Origin: Chlorocebus sabaeus | Lineage: Eukaryota > Chordata > Mammalia > Primates > Cercopithecidae | Length of the DNA stretch: 64,000 nt | Reading direction: 5' to 3' | Assembly: GCF_047675955.1 (NCBI RefSeq) | Contig: NW_027328070.1 | Coordinates: forward strand, 682,001 to 746,000 | Part shown: piece after piece, positions 46,851 to 59,720 of the stretch | Numbering within the stretch: position 1 is the stretch's first letter | Layout: every line of letters starts with the position of its first letter | Translations under genes and position numbers: made by a program | Notes under the pieces: generated by a model | The model's database searches: none | The model's input: the letters and a program-made list of their open reading frames with translations, nothing else | Told to the model about the DNA's origin: nothing

Positions 46851-48565
46851 TGTTCTGTTAGTACATATCACCGAGGTACAGCTTTCCTCTCAAGAAGCCT
46901 TTCGCTAAGACTGTTCTTGTGGGATTTCCAAAGTGATATTTGGAAGCCCATAGAGGGCTATAGTGAAAAAGGAAATATCTTCAGTTAAATACTGGAAAAA
47001 AGCTTTCTGAAAGACTGCTTTGTGTTCTGTTAATTCATCTCACAGAGTTACAGCTTCCCACCTCAAGAAGCCTTTCGCTAAGACTGTTCTTGTGGAATTT
47101 GCAAAGTCATATTTGGAAGCCCATAGAGGACTATGGTGAAAAAGGAACTAACTTCCGTTAAAAACTGGAAAGAAGATTTGTGAGAAACTGCTTTGTGTTC
47201 TGTTAATTCAACTCACAGAGTTACAGATTTCCCCTTCAGAAGCCTTTCGCTAAGACTGTTCTTCTGGAATTTGCAAAGTGATATTTGGATGCCCATGGAG
47301 GGCTACGGTGAAAAGGGAAATAACTTCCATTAAAAACTGGAAAGAAGCTTTCTGAGAAACTGCCGTGTGTTCTGTTAATACATCTCACCGAGTTACAGCT
47401 TTCCCCTCAAGAAGCCTTTCTATAAGACTGTTCTTGTGGAATTTGCAAAGTGATACTTGGAAGCCCATAGAGGGCTATTTTTAAAATGGAAATATCCTAG
47501 GATAAAAACCGAAAAGAAGCTGTCTGAGAAACTGCTTTGTGTTGTGTTAGTTCATCTCACAGTGTTACAGCTTTCCCCTCAAGAAGCCCTTCACTAAGAC
47601 TGTTCTTGTGAAATTTGCAAACTGATATTTGTAATCCCATAGAGGACTTTGGTGAAAAAGGAAATATCTTTCGTTAAAAACTGGAAAGAAGATTTCTGAG
47701 AAACTGCTTTGTGTTCTGTTAATTCATCTCAGAGAGTTACAGATTTCCCCTCAAGAGGCCGTTCACTAAGACTGTTCTTGTGGAATTTGCAAAGTGATAT
47801 TTTGAAGCCCATAGTGGACTATGGTGAAAAAGGAAATATCTTCCGCTAAAAACTGGAAAGAACCTTTCTGAGAAACTGCTTTGTGTTCCGTTAATTAATC
47901 TCACAGAGTTACAGCTTTCCTATCATGAAGCCGATCACTAAGGCTGTTCTTTTGGAATATGCAAAGTGATATTTGGAAGCCCATAGAGGGCTACGGTGAA
48001 AAAGGAAATATCCTAAGACAAAAACTGAAAAGAAGCTTTCTGAGAAACTGCTTTGTGTTCTGTTAATTCATCTCACAGAGTTACATTTCCCTCTAAAAGC
48101 CTTTCGCTAAGGCTGTTGTCGAATTTGCAAAGTGATATTTGGAAGCCCATAGAGGGCTATGGTGAAAAAGGAAATATCTTCAGTTAAAAACTGGAAAGAA
48201 GCTTTCTGAGAAACTGCCATGTGTTCTGATAATAGACCTCACCCAGTTACAGCTTTCCCTTCAAGAAGCCTTTCGCTAAGACTGTTGTTGTGGGATTTGC
48301 AAAATGATATTTGGAAGCCCATAGAGCGCTATGGTGAAAAAGGAAATATCTTCTGTTACAAAGCGGAAAGAAGCTTTCTGAGAAACTCCTTTTTGTTCTG
48401 TTAATTCACCTCAAAGAGTTACAGCTTTCCACTCAATAATTCTTTCGCTACGACTGTTCTTGTGGAATTTGCAAAGTGAGATTTGGAAGCCCATAGAGGT
48501 CTATGGTGAAAAAGGAAATATCGTAAGATAAAAACTGAAAAGAAGCTTTCTGAGAAATTGCCTTG

Positions 48566-48737
48566 TGTTCTGTTAATTCATCTCACATAGTTACAACATT
48601 TCCCTCTAAAAGCCTTTCGCTAAGACTGTTCTTGTGGAATTTGCAAAGTGATATTTGGAAGCCCATAGAAGTCTATGGTGAAAAAGGAAATATCCTCAGT
48701 TAAAAACTGGAAAGAAGCTTTCTGAGAAACTGCTTTG
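48566..48737 (+). repeat. Hybrid m16/m1 monomer at the U13/U14 boundary
   Basis: 172 bp. The 5' part is m16 (cacatagttacaacatttcc, ctaaaagcc). From catagaagtctatgg it is m1 of the U8 kind. The switch falls in shared sequence at about 48620-48668. Five whole monomers (m17-m21) and one monomer's worth of hybrid sequence are missing, which shortens the spacing between m14 copies to 2916 bp. Confidence 0.94.
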
Positions 48738-51700
48738 TGTTCAGTTAGTTCCTCTCACAGAGTTACAGCTTTCCCCTCAAGAAGGTTTTCGCTAAGACTG
48801 TTCATGTCGAATTATCAAAGTGATAATTGGAATCCCATAGAGGGCTATGGTGAAAAAGGAAATATCCTAAGGTAAAAACTGAAAAGTAGGTTTCTGAGAA
48901 AATGTTTTGTGTTCTGTTAATTCATCTTACAGAGTTACAGCTTTACCCTCAAGAAGCCTTTCGCTAAGACTTTTCTTCTGGAATTTGCAAAGTGATATTT
49001 GGAAACCCTATAGCCCTATGGTGAAAATGGAAATATCGTAAGATAAAAAACGAAAAGAAGGTTTCTGAGAAACTTCTTTGTATTCTTTTAATTCATCTTA
49101 CAGATTTACAGCTTTTATCTCCAGAATCCTTTCGCTAAGACTGTTCTTGTGGAATTTGCAAAATGTTTTTGGAAGCCCATAGAGGGCTATGCTGAAAAAG
49201 GAAATATCCTACGATAAAAACTGAAAAGAAGCTTTCTGAGAAACTGCTTTGTGTTCTGTTAATTCATCTCAGAGAGTTACAGCTTTCCCCTCAAGAAGTC
49301 TTTCACAAAGACTGTTCTTGTGTAATTTGCAAAGTGATATTTGGAAGACCATAGAGGGCTATGTTGAAAAAGGAAATATAGTAAGATAAAATCCGAAAAG
49401 AAGCTTTCTGAGAAACTGCTTTGTGTTCTGTTAATTCATCTCAAAGTGTCACAGATTTCCCCTCATGAGGCCGTTCACAAAGACTGTTCTTCTGAAATTT
49501 GGAAAGTGATATTTAGAATCTCATCGAGGGCAATGGTGAAAAAGGAAATATTTTCCGATACAAACTGTAAAGAAGCTTTCTGATAAACTGCTTTGTGTTC
49601 TGTTAGTTCATCTCACAGAGTTACAGCTTTCCCCTCAAGGAGCCGTTAACTAAGACTGTTTTGTGAAATTTGCAAAGTGATATTTGGAAGCCCATAGAGG
49701 GCTAAGGTGAAAAAGGAAATATCTTCCGCTAAAAACTGGAAAGAACCATTCTGAGAAAATGCGGTGTGTTCTGTTAGTACATATCACCGAGGTACAGCTT
49801 TCCTCTCAAGAAGCCTTTCGCTAAGACTGTTCTTGTGGGATTTCCAAAGTGATATTTGGAAGCCCATAGAGGGCTATAGTGAAAAAGGAAATATCTTCAG
49901 TTAAATACTGGAAAGAAGCTTTCTGAAAGACTGCTTTGTGTTCTGTTAATTCATCTCACAGAGTTACAGCTTCCCCCCTCAAGAAGCCTTTCGCTAAGAC
50001 TGTTCTTGTGGAATTTGCAAAGTCATATTTGGAAGCCCATAGAGGACTATGGTGAAAAAGGAACTAACTTCCGTTAAAAACTGGAAAGAAGATTTGTGAG
50101 AAACTGCTTTGTGTTCTGTTAATTCAACTCACAGAGTTACAGATTTCCCCTTCAGAAGCCTTTCGCTAAGACTGTTCTTCTGGAATTTGCAAAGTGATAT
50201 TTGGAAGCCCATGGAGGGCTACGGTGAAAAGGGAAATAACTTCCGTTAAAAACTGGAAAGAAGCTTTCTGAGAAACTGCCGTGTGTTCTGTTAATACATC
50301 TCACCGAGTTACAGCTTTCCCCTCAAGAAGCCTTTCTATAAGACTGTTCTTGTGGAATTTGCAAAGTGATACTTGGAAGCCCATAGGGGGCTATTTTTAA
50401 AATGGAAATATCCTAGGATAAAAACCGAAAAGAAGCTGTCTGAGAAACTGCTTTGTGTTGTGTTAGTTCATCTCACAGTGTTACAGCTTTCCCCTCAAGA
50501 AGCCCTTCACTAAGACTGTTCTTGTGAAATTTGCAAACTGATATTTGTAATCCCATAGAGGACTTTGGTGAAAAAGGAAATATCTTTCGTTAAAAACTGG
50601 AAAGAAGATTTCTGAGAAACTGCTTTGTGTTCTGTTAATTCATCTCAGAGAGTTACAGATTTCCCCTCAAGAGGCCGTTCACTAAGACTGTTCTTGTGGA
50701 ATTTGCAAAGTGATATTTTGAAGCCCATAGTGGACTATGGTGAAAAAGGAAATATCTTCTGCTAAAAACTGGAAAGAACCTTTCTGAGAAACTGCTTTGT
50801 GTTCCGTTAATTAATCTCACAGAGTTACAGCTTTCCTATCATGAAGCCGATCACTAAGGCTGTTCTTTTGGAATATGCAAAGTGATATTTGGAAGCCCAT
50901 AGAGGGCTACGGTGAAAAAGGAAATATCCTAAGACAAAAACTGAAAAGAAGCTTTCTGAGAAACTGCTTTGTGTTCTGTTAATTCATCTCACAGAGTTAC
51001 ATTTCCCTCTAAAAGCCTTTCGCTAAGGCTGTTGTCGAATTTGCAAAGTGATATTTGGAAGCCCATAGAGGGCTATGGTGAAAAAGGAAATATCTTCAGT
51101 TAAAAACTGGAAAGAAGCTTTCTGAGAAACTGCCATGTGTTCTGATAATAGACCTCACCCAGTTACAGCTTTCCCTTCAAGAAGCCTTTCGCTAAGACTG
51201 TTGTTGTGGGATTTGCAAAATGATATTTGGAAGCCCATAGAGCGCTATGGTGAAAAAGGAAATATCTTCTGTTACAAAGCGGAAAGAAGCTTTCTGAGAA
51301 ACTCCTTTTTGTTCTGTTAATTCACCTCAAAGAGTTACAGCTTTCCACTCAATAATTCTTTCGCTAAGACTGTTCTTGTGGAATTTGCAAAGTGAGATTT
51401 GGAAGCCCATAGAGGTCTATGGTGAAAAAGGAAATATCGTAAGATAAAAACTGAAAAGAAGCTTTCTGAGAAATTGCTTTGTGTTCTGTTAATTCATCTC
51501 ACATAGTTACAACATTTCCCTCTAAAAGCCTTTCGCTAAGACTGTTCTTGTGGAATTTGCAAAGTGATATTTGGAAGCGCATACAGGGTTATGTTGAAAA
51601 AGGAAATATCTTCGGTTAAAAACTGAAAAGAAGCTTTTTGAGAAACTGCTTTGTGTTCTGTTAATTCATCTCACAGAGTTACAACTTTCCCCTCAGGAAG

Positions 51701-52512
51701 CCTTTCGCTAAGACTGTTCTTGTGAAACTTGCAAAGTGATATTTGGAAGCCCATAGAGGGCTATGGCTTAAAAGGAAATATCCTCCGTTAGAAACTGGAA
51801 AGAAGCTATCTGAGAAACTGCTTTGTGTTCTGTTAATTCATCTCACAGAGTTACAGTTTTCCCCTCCAGAAGTCTTTCGCTTCCACAGTTCTTGTGGAAT
51901 TTGCATAGTGATATTTGTAATCCCATGGAGGGCTATGGTGAAAATGGAAATACCTTCAATTAAAAAATGAAAAGAAGCTTTCCGAGAAACTGCTTTGTGT
52001 TCTGTTAATTCATCTCAAAGAATTACAGCTTTCCCCTCAGGAAGCCTTCTGCTAAGACTGTTTTTGAGGAATTCCCAAATTGATATGTGGAAGCCCATAG
52101 AGGGCTATGGTGAAAATGGAAATATCCTAAGATACTTACCGAAGAGAAGCTGTCTGAAAAACTGCTTTGTGTTCTGTTAGTTCATCTCACAGAGCTACAG
52201 CTTTTCCCTCAAGAAGCCGTTCATTAAGACTGTTTTGTGAAATTTGGAAAGTGATATTTGAAAACCCATAGAGGACTATGGTGAAAAAGGAAATATCTTC
52301 CGTTAAAAACTGGAAAGAAGCATTCTGAGAAAATGCCGTGTCTTCTGTTAACACGTCTCACTGAGTTACAGCTTTCCTCTCAAGAAGCCTTTCGCTAAGA
52401 CTGTTCTTGTGGGATTTGCAATGTGATATTTGGAAGCCCATAGAGGACTATGGTGAGAAAGGAAATATCCTCCGTTAAAAACTGGAAAGAAGATTTGTGA
52501 GAAAATGCTTTG
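48566..52512 (+). repeat. HOR unit U14, 23-monomer form starting with an m16/m1 hybrid
   Basis: 3947 bp with X-Y at 49424-49766. The first monomer is m16 at its 5' side and m1 at its 3' side. The pair catagaagtc / gaattatc and m19 cctcaggaagcc ties this copy to U8. Private changes: m2 aaggttttcgc, m3 atatcgtaag, m4 tattctttt, X cacaaagac, m11 cttctgctaaa. Confidence 0.95.
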
Positions 52513-55500
52513 TGTTCTGTTAATTCATCTCACAGAGTTAGAGCTTTCCCCTCAAGAAGCCTTTCTCTAAGACTGTTCTTGTGGAATTTGCAAAGTGATA
52601 TTTGGAAGCCCATAGAGGTCTATGGTGAAAAAGGAAATATCCTCAGTTAAAAACTGGAAAGAAGCTTTCTGAGAAACTGCTTTGTGTTCAGTTAGTTCCT
52701 CTCACAGAGTTACAGCTTTCCCCTCAAGAAGGCTTTCGCTAAGACTGTTCATGTCGAATTTTCAAAGTGATAATTGGAATCCCATAGAGGGCTATGGTGA
52801 AAAAGGAAATATCCTAAGGTAAAAACTGAAAAGTAGGTTTCTGAGAAAATGTTTTGTGTTCTGTTAATTCATCTTACAGAGTTACAGCTTTACCCTCAAG
52901 AAGCCTTTCGCTAAGACTTTTCTTCTGGAATTTGCAAAGTGATATTTGGAAACCCTATAGCCCTATGGTGAAAATGGAAATATCCTAAGATAAAAAACGA
53001 AAAGAAGGTTTCTGAGAAACTTCTTTGAATTCTTTTAATTCACCTTACAGATTTACAGCTTTTATCTCCAGAATCCTTTGGCTAAGACTGTTCTTGTGGA
53101 ATTTGCAAAATGTTTTTGGAAGCCCATAGAGGGCTATGCTGAAAAAGGAAATATCCTACGATAAAAACTGAAAAGAAGCTTTCTGAGAAACTGCTTTGTG
53201 TTCTGTTAATTCATCTCAGAGAGTTACAGCTTTCCCCTCAAGAAGTCTTTCACAAAGACTTTTCTTGTGTAATTTGCAAAGTGATATTTGGAAGCCCATA
53301 GAGGGCTAAGGTGAAAAAGGAAATATCTTCCGTTAAAAACTGGAAAGAACCATTCTGAGAAAATGCGGTGTGTTCTGTTAGTACATATCACCGAGGTACA
53401 GCTTTCCTCTCAAGAAGCCTTTCGCTAAGACTGTTCTTGTGGGATTTCCAAAGTGATATTTGGAAGCCCATAGAGGGCTATAGTGAAAAAGGAAATATCT
53501 TCAGTTAAATACTGGAAAGAAGCTTTCTGAAAGACTGCTTTGTGCTCTGTTAATTCATCTCACAGAGTTACAGCTTCCCCCCTCAAGAAGCCTTTCGCTA
53601 AGACTGTTCTTGTGGAATTTGCAAAGTCATATTTGGAAGCCCATAGAGGACTATGGTGAAAAAGGAACTAACTTCCGTTAAAAACTGGAAAGAAGATTTG
53701 TGAGAAACTGCTTTGTGTTCTGTTAATTCAACTCACAGAGTTACAGATTTCCCCTTCAGAAGCCTTTCGCTAAGACTGTTCTTCTGGAATTTGCAAAGTG
53801 ATATTTGGAAGCCCATGGAGGGCTACGGTGAAAAGGGAAATAACTTCCGTTAAAAACTGGAAAGAAGCTTTCTGAGAAACTGCCGTGTGTTCTGTTAATA
53901 CATCTCACCGAGTTACAGCTTTCCCCTCAAGAAGCCTTTCTATAAGACTGTTCTTGTGGAATTTGCAAAGTGATACTTGGAAGCCCATAGAGGGCTATTT
54001 TTAAAATGGAAATATCCTAGGATAAAAACCGAAAAGAAGCTGTCTGAGAAACTGCTTTGTGTTGTGTTAGTTCATCTCACAGTGTTACAGCTTTCCCCTC
54101 AAGAAGCCCTTCACTAAGACTGTTCTTGTGAAATTTGCAAACTGATATTTGTAATCCCATAGAGGACTTTGGTGAAAAAGGAAATATCTTTCGTTAAAAA
54201 CTGGAAAGAAGATTTCTGAGAAACTGCTTTGTGTTCTGTTAATTCATCTCAGAGAGTTACAGATTTCCCCTCAAGAGGCCGTTCACTAAGACTGTTCTTG
54301 TGGAATTTGCAAAGTGATATTTTGAAGCCCATAGTGGACTATGGTGAAAAAGGAAATATCTTCCGCTAAAAACTGGAAAGAACCTTTCTGAGAAACTGCT
54401 TTGTGTTCCGTTAATTAATCTCACAGAGTTACAGCTTTCCTATCATGAAGCCGATCACTAAGGCTGTTCTTTTGGAATATGCAAAGTGATATTTGGAAGC
54501 CCATAGAGGGCTACGGTGAAAAAGGAAATATCCTAAGACAAAAACTGAAAAGAAGCTTTCTGAGAAACTGCTTTGTGTTCTGTTAATTCATCTCACAGAG
54601 TTACATTTCCCTCTAAAAGCCTTTCGCTAAGGCTGTTGTCGAATTTGCAAAGTGATATTTGGAAGCCCATAGAGGGCTATGGTGAAAAAGGAAATATCTT
54701 CAGTTAAAAACTGGAAAGAAGCTTTCTGAGAAACTGCCATGTGTTCTGATAATAGACCTCACCCAGTTACAGCTTTCCCTTCAAGAAGCCTTTCGCTAAG
54801 ACTGTTGTTGTGGGATTTGCAAAATGATATTTGGAAGCCCATAGAGCGCTATGGTGAAAAAGGAAATATCTTCTGTTACAAAGCGGAAAGAAGCTTTCTG
54901 AGAAACTCCTTTTTGTTCTGTTAATTCACCTCAAAGAGTTACAGCTTTCCACTCAATAATTCTTTCGCTAGGACTGTTCTTGTGGAATTTGCAAAGTGAG
55001 ATTTGGAAGCCCATAGAGGTCTATGGTGAAAAAGGAAATATCGTAAGATAAAAACTGAAAAGAAGCTTTCTGAGAAATTGCCTTGTGTTCTGTTAATTCA
55101 TCTCACATAGTTACAACATTTCCCTCTAAAAGCCTTTCGCTAAGACTGTTCTTGTGGAATTTGCAAAGTGATATTTGGAAGCCCATACAGGGTTATGTGG
55201 AAAAAGGAAATATCTTCGGTTAAAAACTGAAAAGAAGCTTTTTGAGAAACTGCTTTGTGTTCTGTTAATTCATCTCACAGAGTTACAACTTTCCCCTCAG
55301 GAAGCCTTTCGCTAAGACTGTTCTTGTGAAACTTGCAAAGTGATATTTGGAAGCCCATAGAGGGCTATGGCTTAAAAGGAAATATCCTCCGTTAGAAACT
55401 GGAAAGAAGCTATCTGAGAAACTGCTTTGTGTTCTGTTAATTCATCTCACAGAGTTACAGTTTTCCCCTCCAGAAGTCTTTCGCTTCCACAGTTCTTGTG

Positions 55501-56116
55501 GAATTTGCATAGTGATATTTGTAATCCCATAGAGGGCTATGGTGAAAATGGAAATACCTTCAATTAAAAAATGAAAAGAAGCTTTCCGAGAAACTGCTTT
55601 GTGTTCTGTTAATTCATCTCAAAGAATTACAGCTTTCCCCTCAAGAAGCCTTCTGCTAAGACTGTTTTTGAGGAATTCCCAAAGTGATATGTGGAAGCCC
55701 ATAGAGGGCTATGGTGGAAATGGAAATATCCTAAGATACTTACCGAAGAGAAGCTGTCTGAAAAACTGCTTTGTGTTCTGTTAGTTCATCTCACAGAGCT
55801 ACATCTTTTCCCTCAGGAAGCCGTTCATTAAGACTGTTTTGTGAAATTTGGAAAGTGATATTTGGAAACCCATAGAGGACTATGGTGAAAAAGGAAATAT
55901 CTTCCGTTAAAAACTGGAAAGAAGCATTCTGAGAAAATGCCGTGTCTTCTGTTAACACGTCTCACTGAGTTACAGCTTTCCTCTCAAGAAGCCTTTCGCT
56001 AAGACTGTTCTTGTGGGATTTGCAATGTGATATTTGGAAACCCATAGAGGACTATGGTGAGAAAGGAAATATCCTCCGTTAAAAACTGGAAAGAAGATTT
56101 GTGAGAAAATGCTTTG
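52513..56116 (+). repeat. HOR unit U15, 21-monomer form
   Basis: 3604 bp, lacks X-Y. It belongs to the U7/U15/U16 subtype: ttcacctt, tttggctaag, m5 gaagccc, m21 ggaaacccatag. With U16 it shares cacaaagacttttcttg in m5 and ggttatgtgg in m16. Private: tgtgctctg at the start of m7, ctatggtggaaatgg in m19, ccctcaggaagccg in m20. Confidence 0.96.
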
Positions 56117-59100
56117 TGTTCTGTTAATTCATCTCACAGAGTTAGAGCTTCCCCCTCAAGAAGCCTTTCGCTAAGACTGTTCTTGTGGAATTTGCAAAGT
56201 GATATTTGGAAGCCCATAGAGGTCTATGGTGAAAAAGGAAATATCCTCAGTTAAAAACTGGAAAGAAGCTTTCTGAGAAACTGCTTTATGTTCAGTTAGT
56301 TCCTCTCACAGAGTTACAGCTTTCCCCTCAAGAAGGCTTTCGCTAAGACTGTTCATGTCGAATTTTCAAAGTGATAATTGGAATCCCATAGAGGGCTATG
56401 GTGAAAAAGGAAATATCCTAAGGTAAAAACTGAAAAGTAGGTTTCTGAGAAAATGTTTTGTGTTCTGTTAATTCATCTTACAGAGTTACAGCTTTACCCT
56501 CAAGAAGCCTTTCGCTAAGACTTTTCTTCTGGAATTTGCAAAGTGATATTTGGAAACCCTATAGCCCTATGGTGAAAATGGAAATATCCTAAGATAAAAA
56601 ACGAAAAGAAGGTTTCTGAGAAACTTCTTTGAATTCTTTTAATTCACCTTACAGATTTACAGCTTTTATCTCCAGAATCCTTTGGCTAAGACTGTTCTTG
56701 TGGAATTTGCAAAATGTTTTTGGAAGCCCATAGAGGGCTATGCTGAAAAAGGAAATATCCTACGATAAAAACTGAAAAGAAGCTTTCTGAGAAACTGCTT
56801 TGTGTTCTGTTAATTCATCTCAGAGAGTTACAGCTTTCCCCTCAAGAAGTCTTTCACAAAGACTTTTCTTGTGTAATTTGCAAAGTGATATTTGGAAGCC
56901 CATAGAGGGCTAAGGTGAAAAAGGAAATATCTTCCGTTAAAAACTGGAAAGAACCATTCTGAGAAAATGCGGTGTGTTCTGTTAGTACATATCACCGAGG
57001 TACAGCTTTCCTCTCAAGAAGCCTTTCGCTAAGACTGTTCTTGTGGGATTTCCAAAGTGATATTTGGAAGCCCATAGAGGGCTATAGTGAAAAAGGAAAT
57101 ATCTTCAGTTAAATACTGGAAAGAAGCTTTCTGAAAGACTGCTTTGTGTTCTGTTAATTCATCTCACAGAGTTACAGCTTCCCCCCTCAAGAAGCCTTTC
57201 GCTAAGACTGTTCTTGTGGAATTTGCGAAGTCATATTTGGAAGCCCATAGAGGACTATGGTGAAAAAGGAACTAACTTCCGTTAAAAACTGGAAAGAAGA
57301 TTTGTGAGAAACTGCTTTGTGTTCTGTTAATTCAACTCACAGAGTTACAGATTTCCCCTTCAGAAGCCTTTCGCTAAGACTGTTCTTCTGGAATTTGCAA
57401 AGTGATATTTGGAAGCCCATGGAGGGCTACGGTGAAAAGGGAAATAACTTCCGTTAAAAACTGGAAAGAAGCTTTCTGAGAAACTGCCGTGTGTTCTGTT
57501 AATACATCTCACCGAGTTACAGCTTTCCCCTCAAGAAGCCTTTCTATAAGACTGTTCTTGTGGAATTTGCAAAGTGATACTTGGAAGCCCATAGAGGGCT
57601 ATTTTTAAAATGGAAATATCCTAGGATAAAAACCGAAAATAAGCTGTCTTAGAAACTGCTTTGTGTTGTGTTAGTTCATCTCACAGTGTTACAGCTTTCC
57701 CCTCAAGAAGCCCTTCACTAAGACTGTTCTTGTGAAATTTGCAAACTGATATTTGTAATCCCATAGAGGACTTTGGTGAAAAAGGAAATATCTTTCGTTA
57801 AAAACTGGAAAGAAGATTTCTGAGAAACTGCTTTGTGTTCTGTTAATTCATCTCAGAGAGTTACAGATTTCCCCTCAAGAGGCCGTTCACTAAGACTGTT
57901 CTTGTGGAATTTGCAAAGTGATATTTTGAAGCCCATAGTGGACTATGGTGAAAAAGGAAATATCTTCCGCTAAAAACTGGAAAGAACCTTTCTGAGAAAC
58001 TGCTTTGTGTTCCGTTAATTAATCTCACAGAGTTACAGCTTTCCTATCATGAAGCCGATCACTAAGGCTGTTCTTTTGGAATATGCAAAGTGATATTTGG
58101 AAGCCCATAGAGGGCTACGGTGAAAAAGGAAATATCCTAAGACAAAAACTGAAAAGAAGCTTTCTGAGAAACTGCTTTGTGTTCTGTTAATTCATCTCAC
58201 AGAGTTACATTTCCCTCTAAAAGCCTTTCGCTAAGGCTGTTGTCGAATTTGCAAAGTGATATTTGGAAGCCCATAGAGGGCTATGGTGAAAAAGGAAATA
58301 TCTTCAGTTAAAAACTGGAAAGAAGCTTTCTGAGAAACTGCCATGTGTTCTGATAATAGACCTCACCCAGTTACAGCTTTCCCTTCAAGAAGCCTTTCGC
58401 TAAGACTGTTGTTGTGGGATTTGCAAAATGATATTTGGAAGCCCATAGAGCGCTATGGTGAAAAAGGAAATATCTTCTGTTACAAAGCGGAAAGAAGCTT
58501 TCTGAGAAACTCCTTTTTGTTCTGTTAATTCACCTCAAAGAGTTACAGCTTTCCACTCAATAATTCTTTCGCTAGGACTGTTCTTGTGGAATTTGCAAAG
58601 TGAGATTTGGAAGCCCATAGAGGTCTATGGTGAAAAAGGAAATATCGTAAGATAAAAACTGAAAAGAAGCTTTCTGAGAAATTGCTTTGTGTTCTGTTAA
58701 TTCATCTCACATAGTTACAACATTTCCCTCTAAAAGCCTTTCGCTAAGACTGTTCTTGTGGAATTTGCAAAGTGATATTTGGAAGCCCATACAGGGTTAT
58801 GTGGAAAAAGGAAATATCTTCGGTTAAAAACTGAAAAGAAGCTTTTTGAGAAACTGCTTTGTGTTCTGTTAATTCATCTCACAGAGTTACAACTTTCCCC
58901 TCAGGAAGCCTTTCGCTAAGACTGTTCTTGTGAAACTTGCAAAGTGATATTTGGAAGCCCATAGAGGGCTATGGCTTAAAAGGAAATATCCTCCGTTAGA
59001 AACTGGAAAGAAGCTATCTGAGAAACTGCTTTGTGTTCTGTTAATTCATCTCACAGAGTTACAGTTTTCCCCTCCAGAAGTCTTTCGCTTCCACAGTTCT

Positions 59101-59720
59101 TGTGGAATTTGCATAGTGATATTTGTAATCCCATGGAGGGCTATGGTGAAAATGGAAATACCTTCAATTAAAAAATGAAAAGAAGCTTTCCGAGAAACTG
59201 CTTTGTGTTCTGTTAATTCATCTCAAAGAATTACAGCTTTCCCCTCAAGAAGCCTTCTGCTAAGACTGTTTTTGAGGAATTCCCAAAGTGATATGTGGAA
59301 GCCCATAGAGGGCTATGGTGAAAATGGAAATATCCTAAGATACTTACCGAAGAGAAGCTGTCTGAAAAACTGCTTTGTGTTCTGTTAGTTCATCTCACAG
59401 AGCTACAGCTTTTCCCTCAAGAAGCCGTTCATTAAGACTGTTTTGTGAAATTTGGAAATTGATATTTGAAAACCCATAGAGGACTATGGTGAAAAAGGAA
59501 ATATCTTCCGTTAAAAACTGGAAAGAAGCAGTCTGAGAAAATGCCGTGTCTTCTGTTAACACGTCTCACTGAGTTACAGCTTTCCTCTCAAGAAGCCTTT
59601 CGCTAAGACTGTTCTTGTGGGATTTGCAATGTGATATTTGGAAACCCATAGAGGACTATGGTGAGAAAGGAAATATCCTCCGTTAAAAACTGGAAAGAAG
59701 ATTTGTGAGAAAATGCTTTG
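56117..59720 (+). repeat. HOR unit U16, 21-monomer form
   Basis: 3604 bp, same subtype as U15. Private: gagcttccccctc in m1, ctttatgttcag at the m1/m2 link, tttgcgaagtc in m7, gaaaataagctgtcttag in m9. m20 reverts to the cagcttttcc / aaattgatatttg subtype of U1, U3, U5 and U7. Confidence 0.96.

Larger units (their letters stand above)
45478..48565 (+). repeat. HOR unit U13, rearranged: extra m5, ends after m15
   Basis: 3088 bp, 18 monomers: m1-m5, X, a recombinant Y, a second m5 (46679-46850), m6-m15. m16 is fused to the m1 of the next unit, so about six monomers are missing. Markers: m1 cgataag, X catagagggcaatgg, m7 cttcccacctc, m15 cgctacgactg (shared with U17). Confidence 0.94.

Noticed and set aside
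46508..48737. The U13 irregularities as an assembly artefact
   Set aside because: Not rejected outright, but not preferred: junctions are in register, lie in shared sequence and carry private bases, as expected for real exchange. Read data would be needed to settle it.
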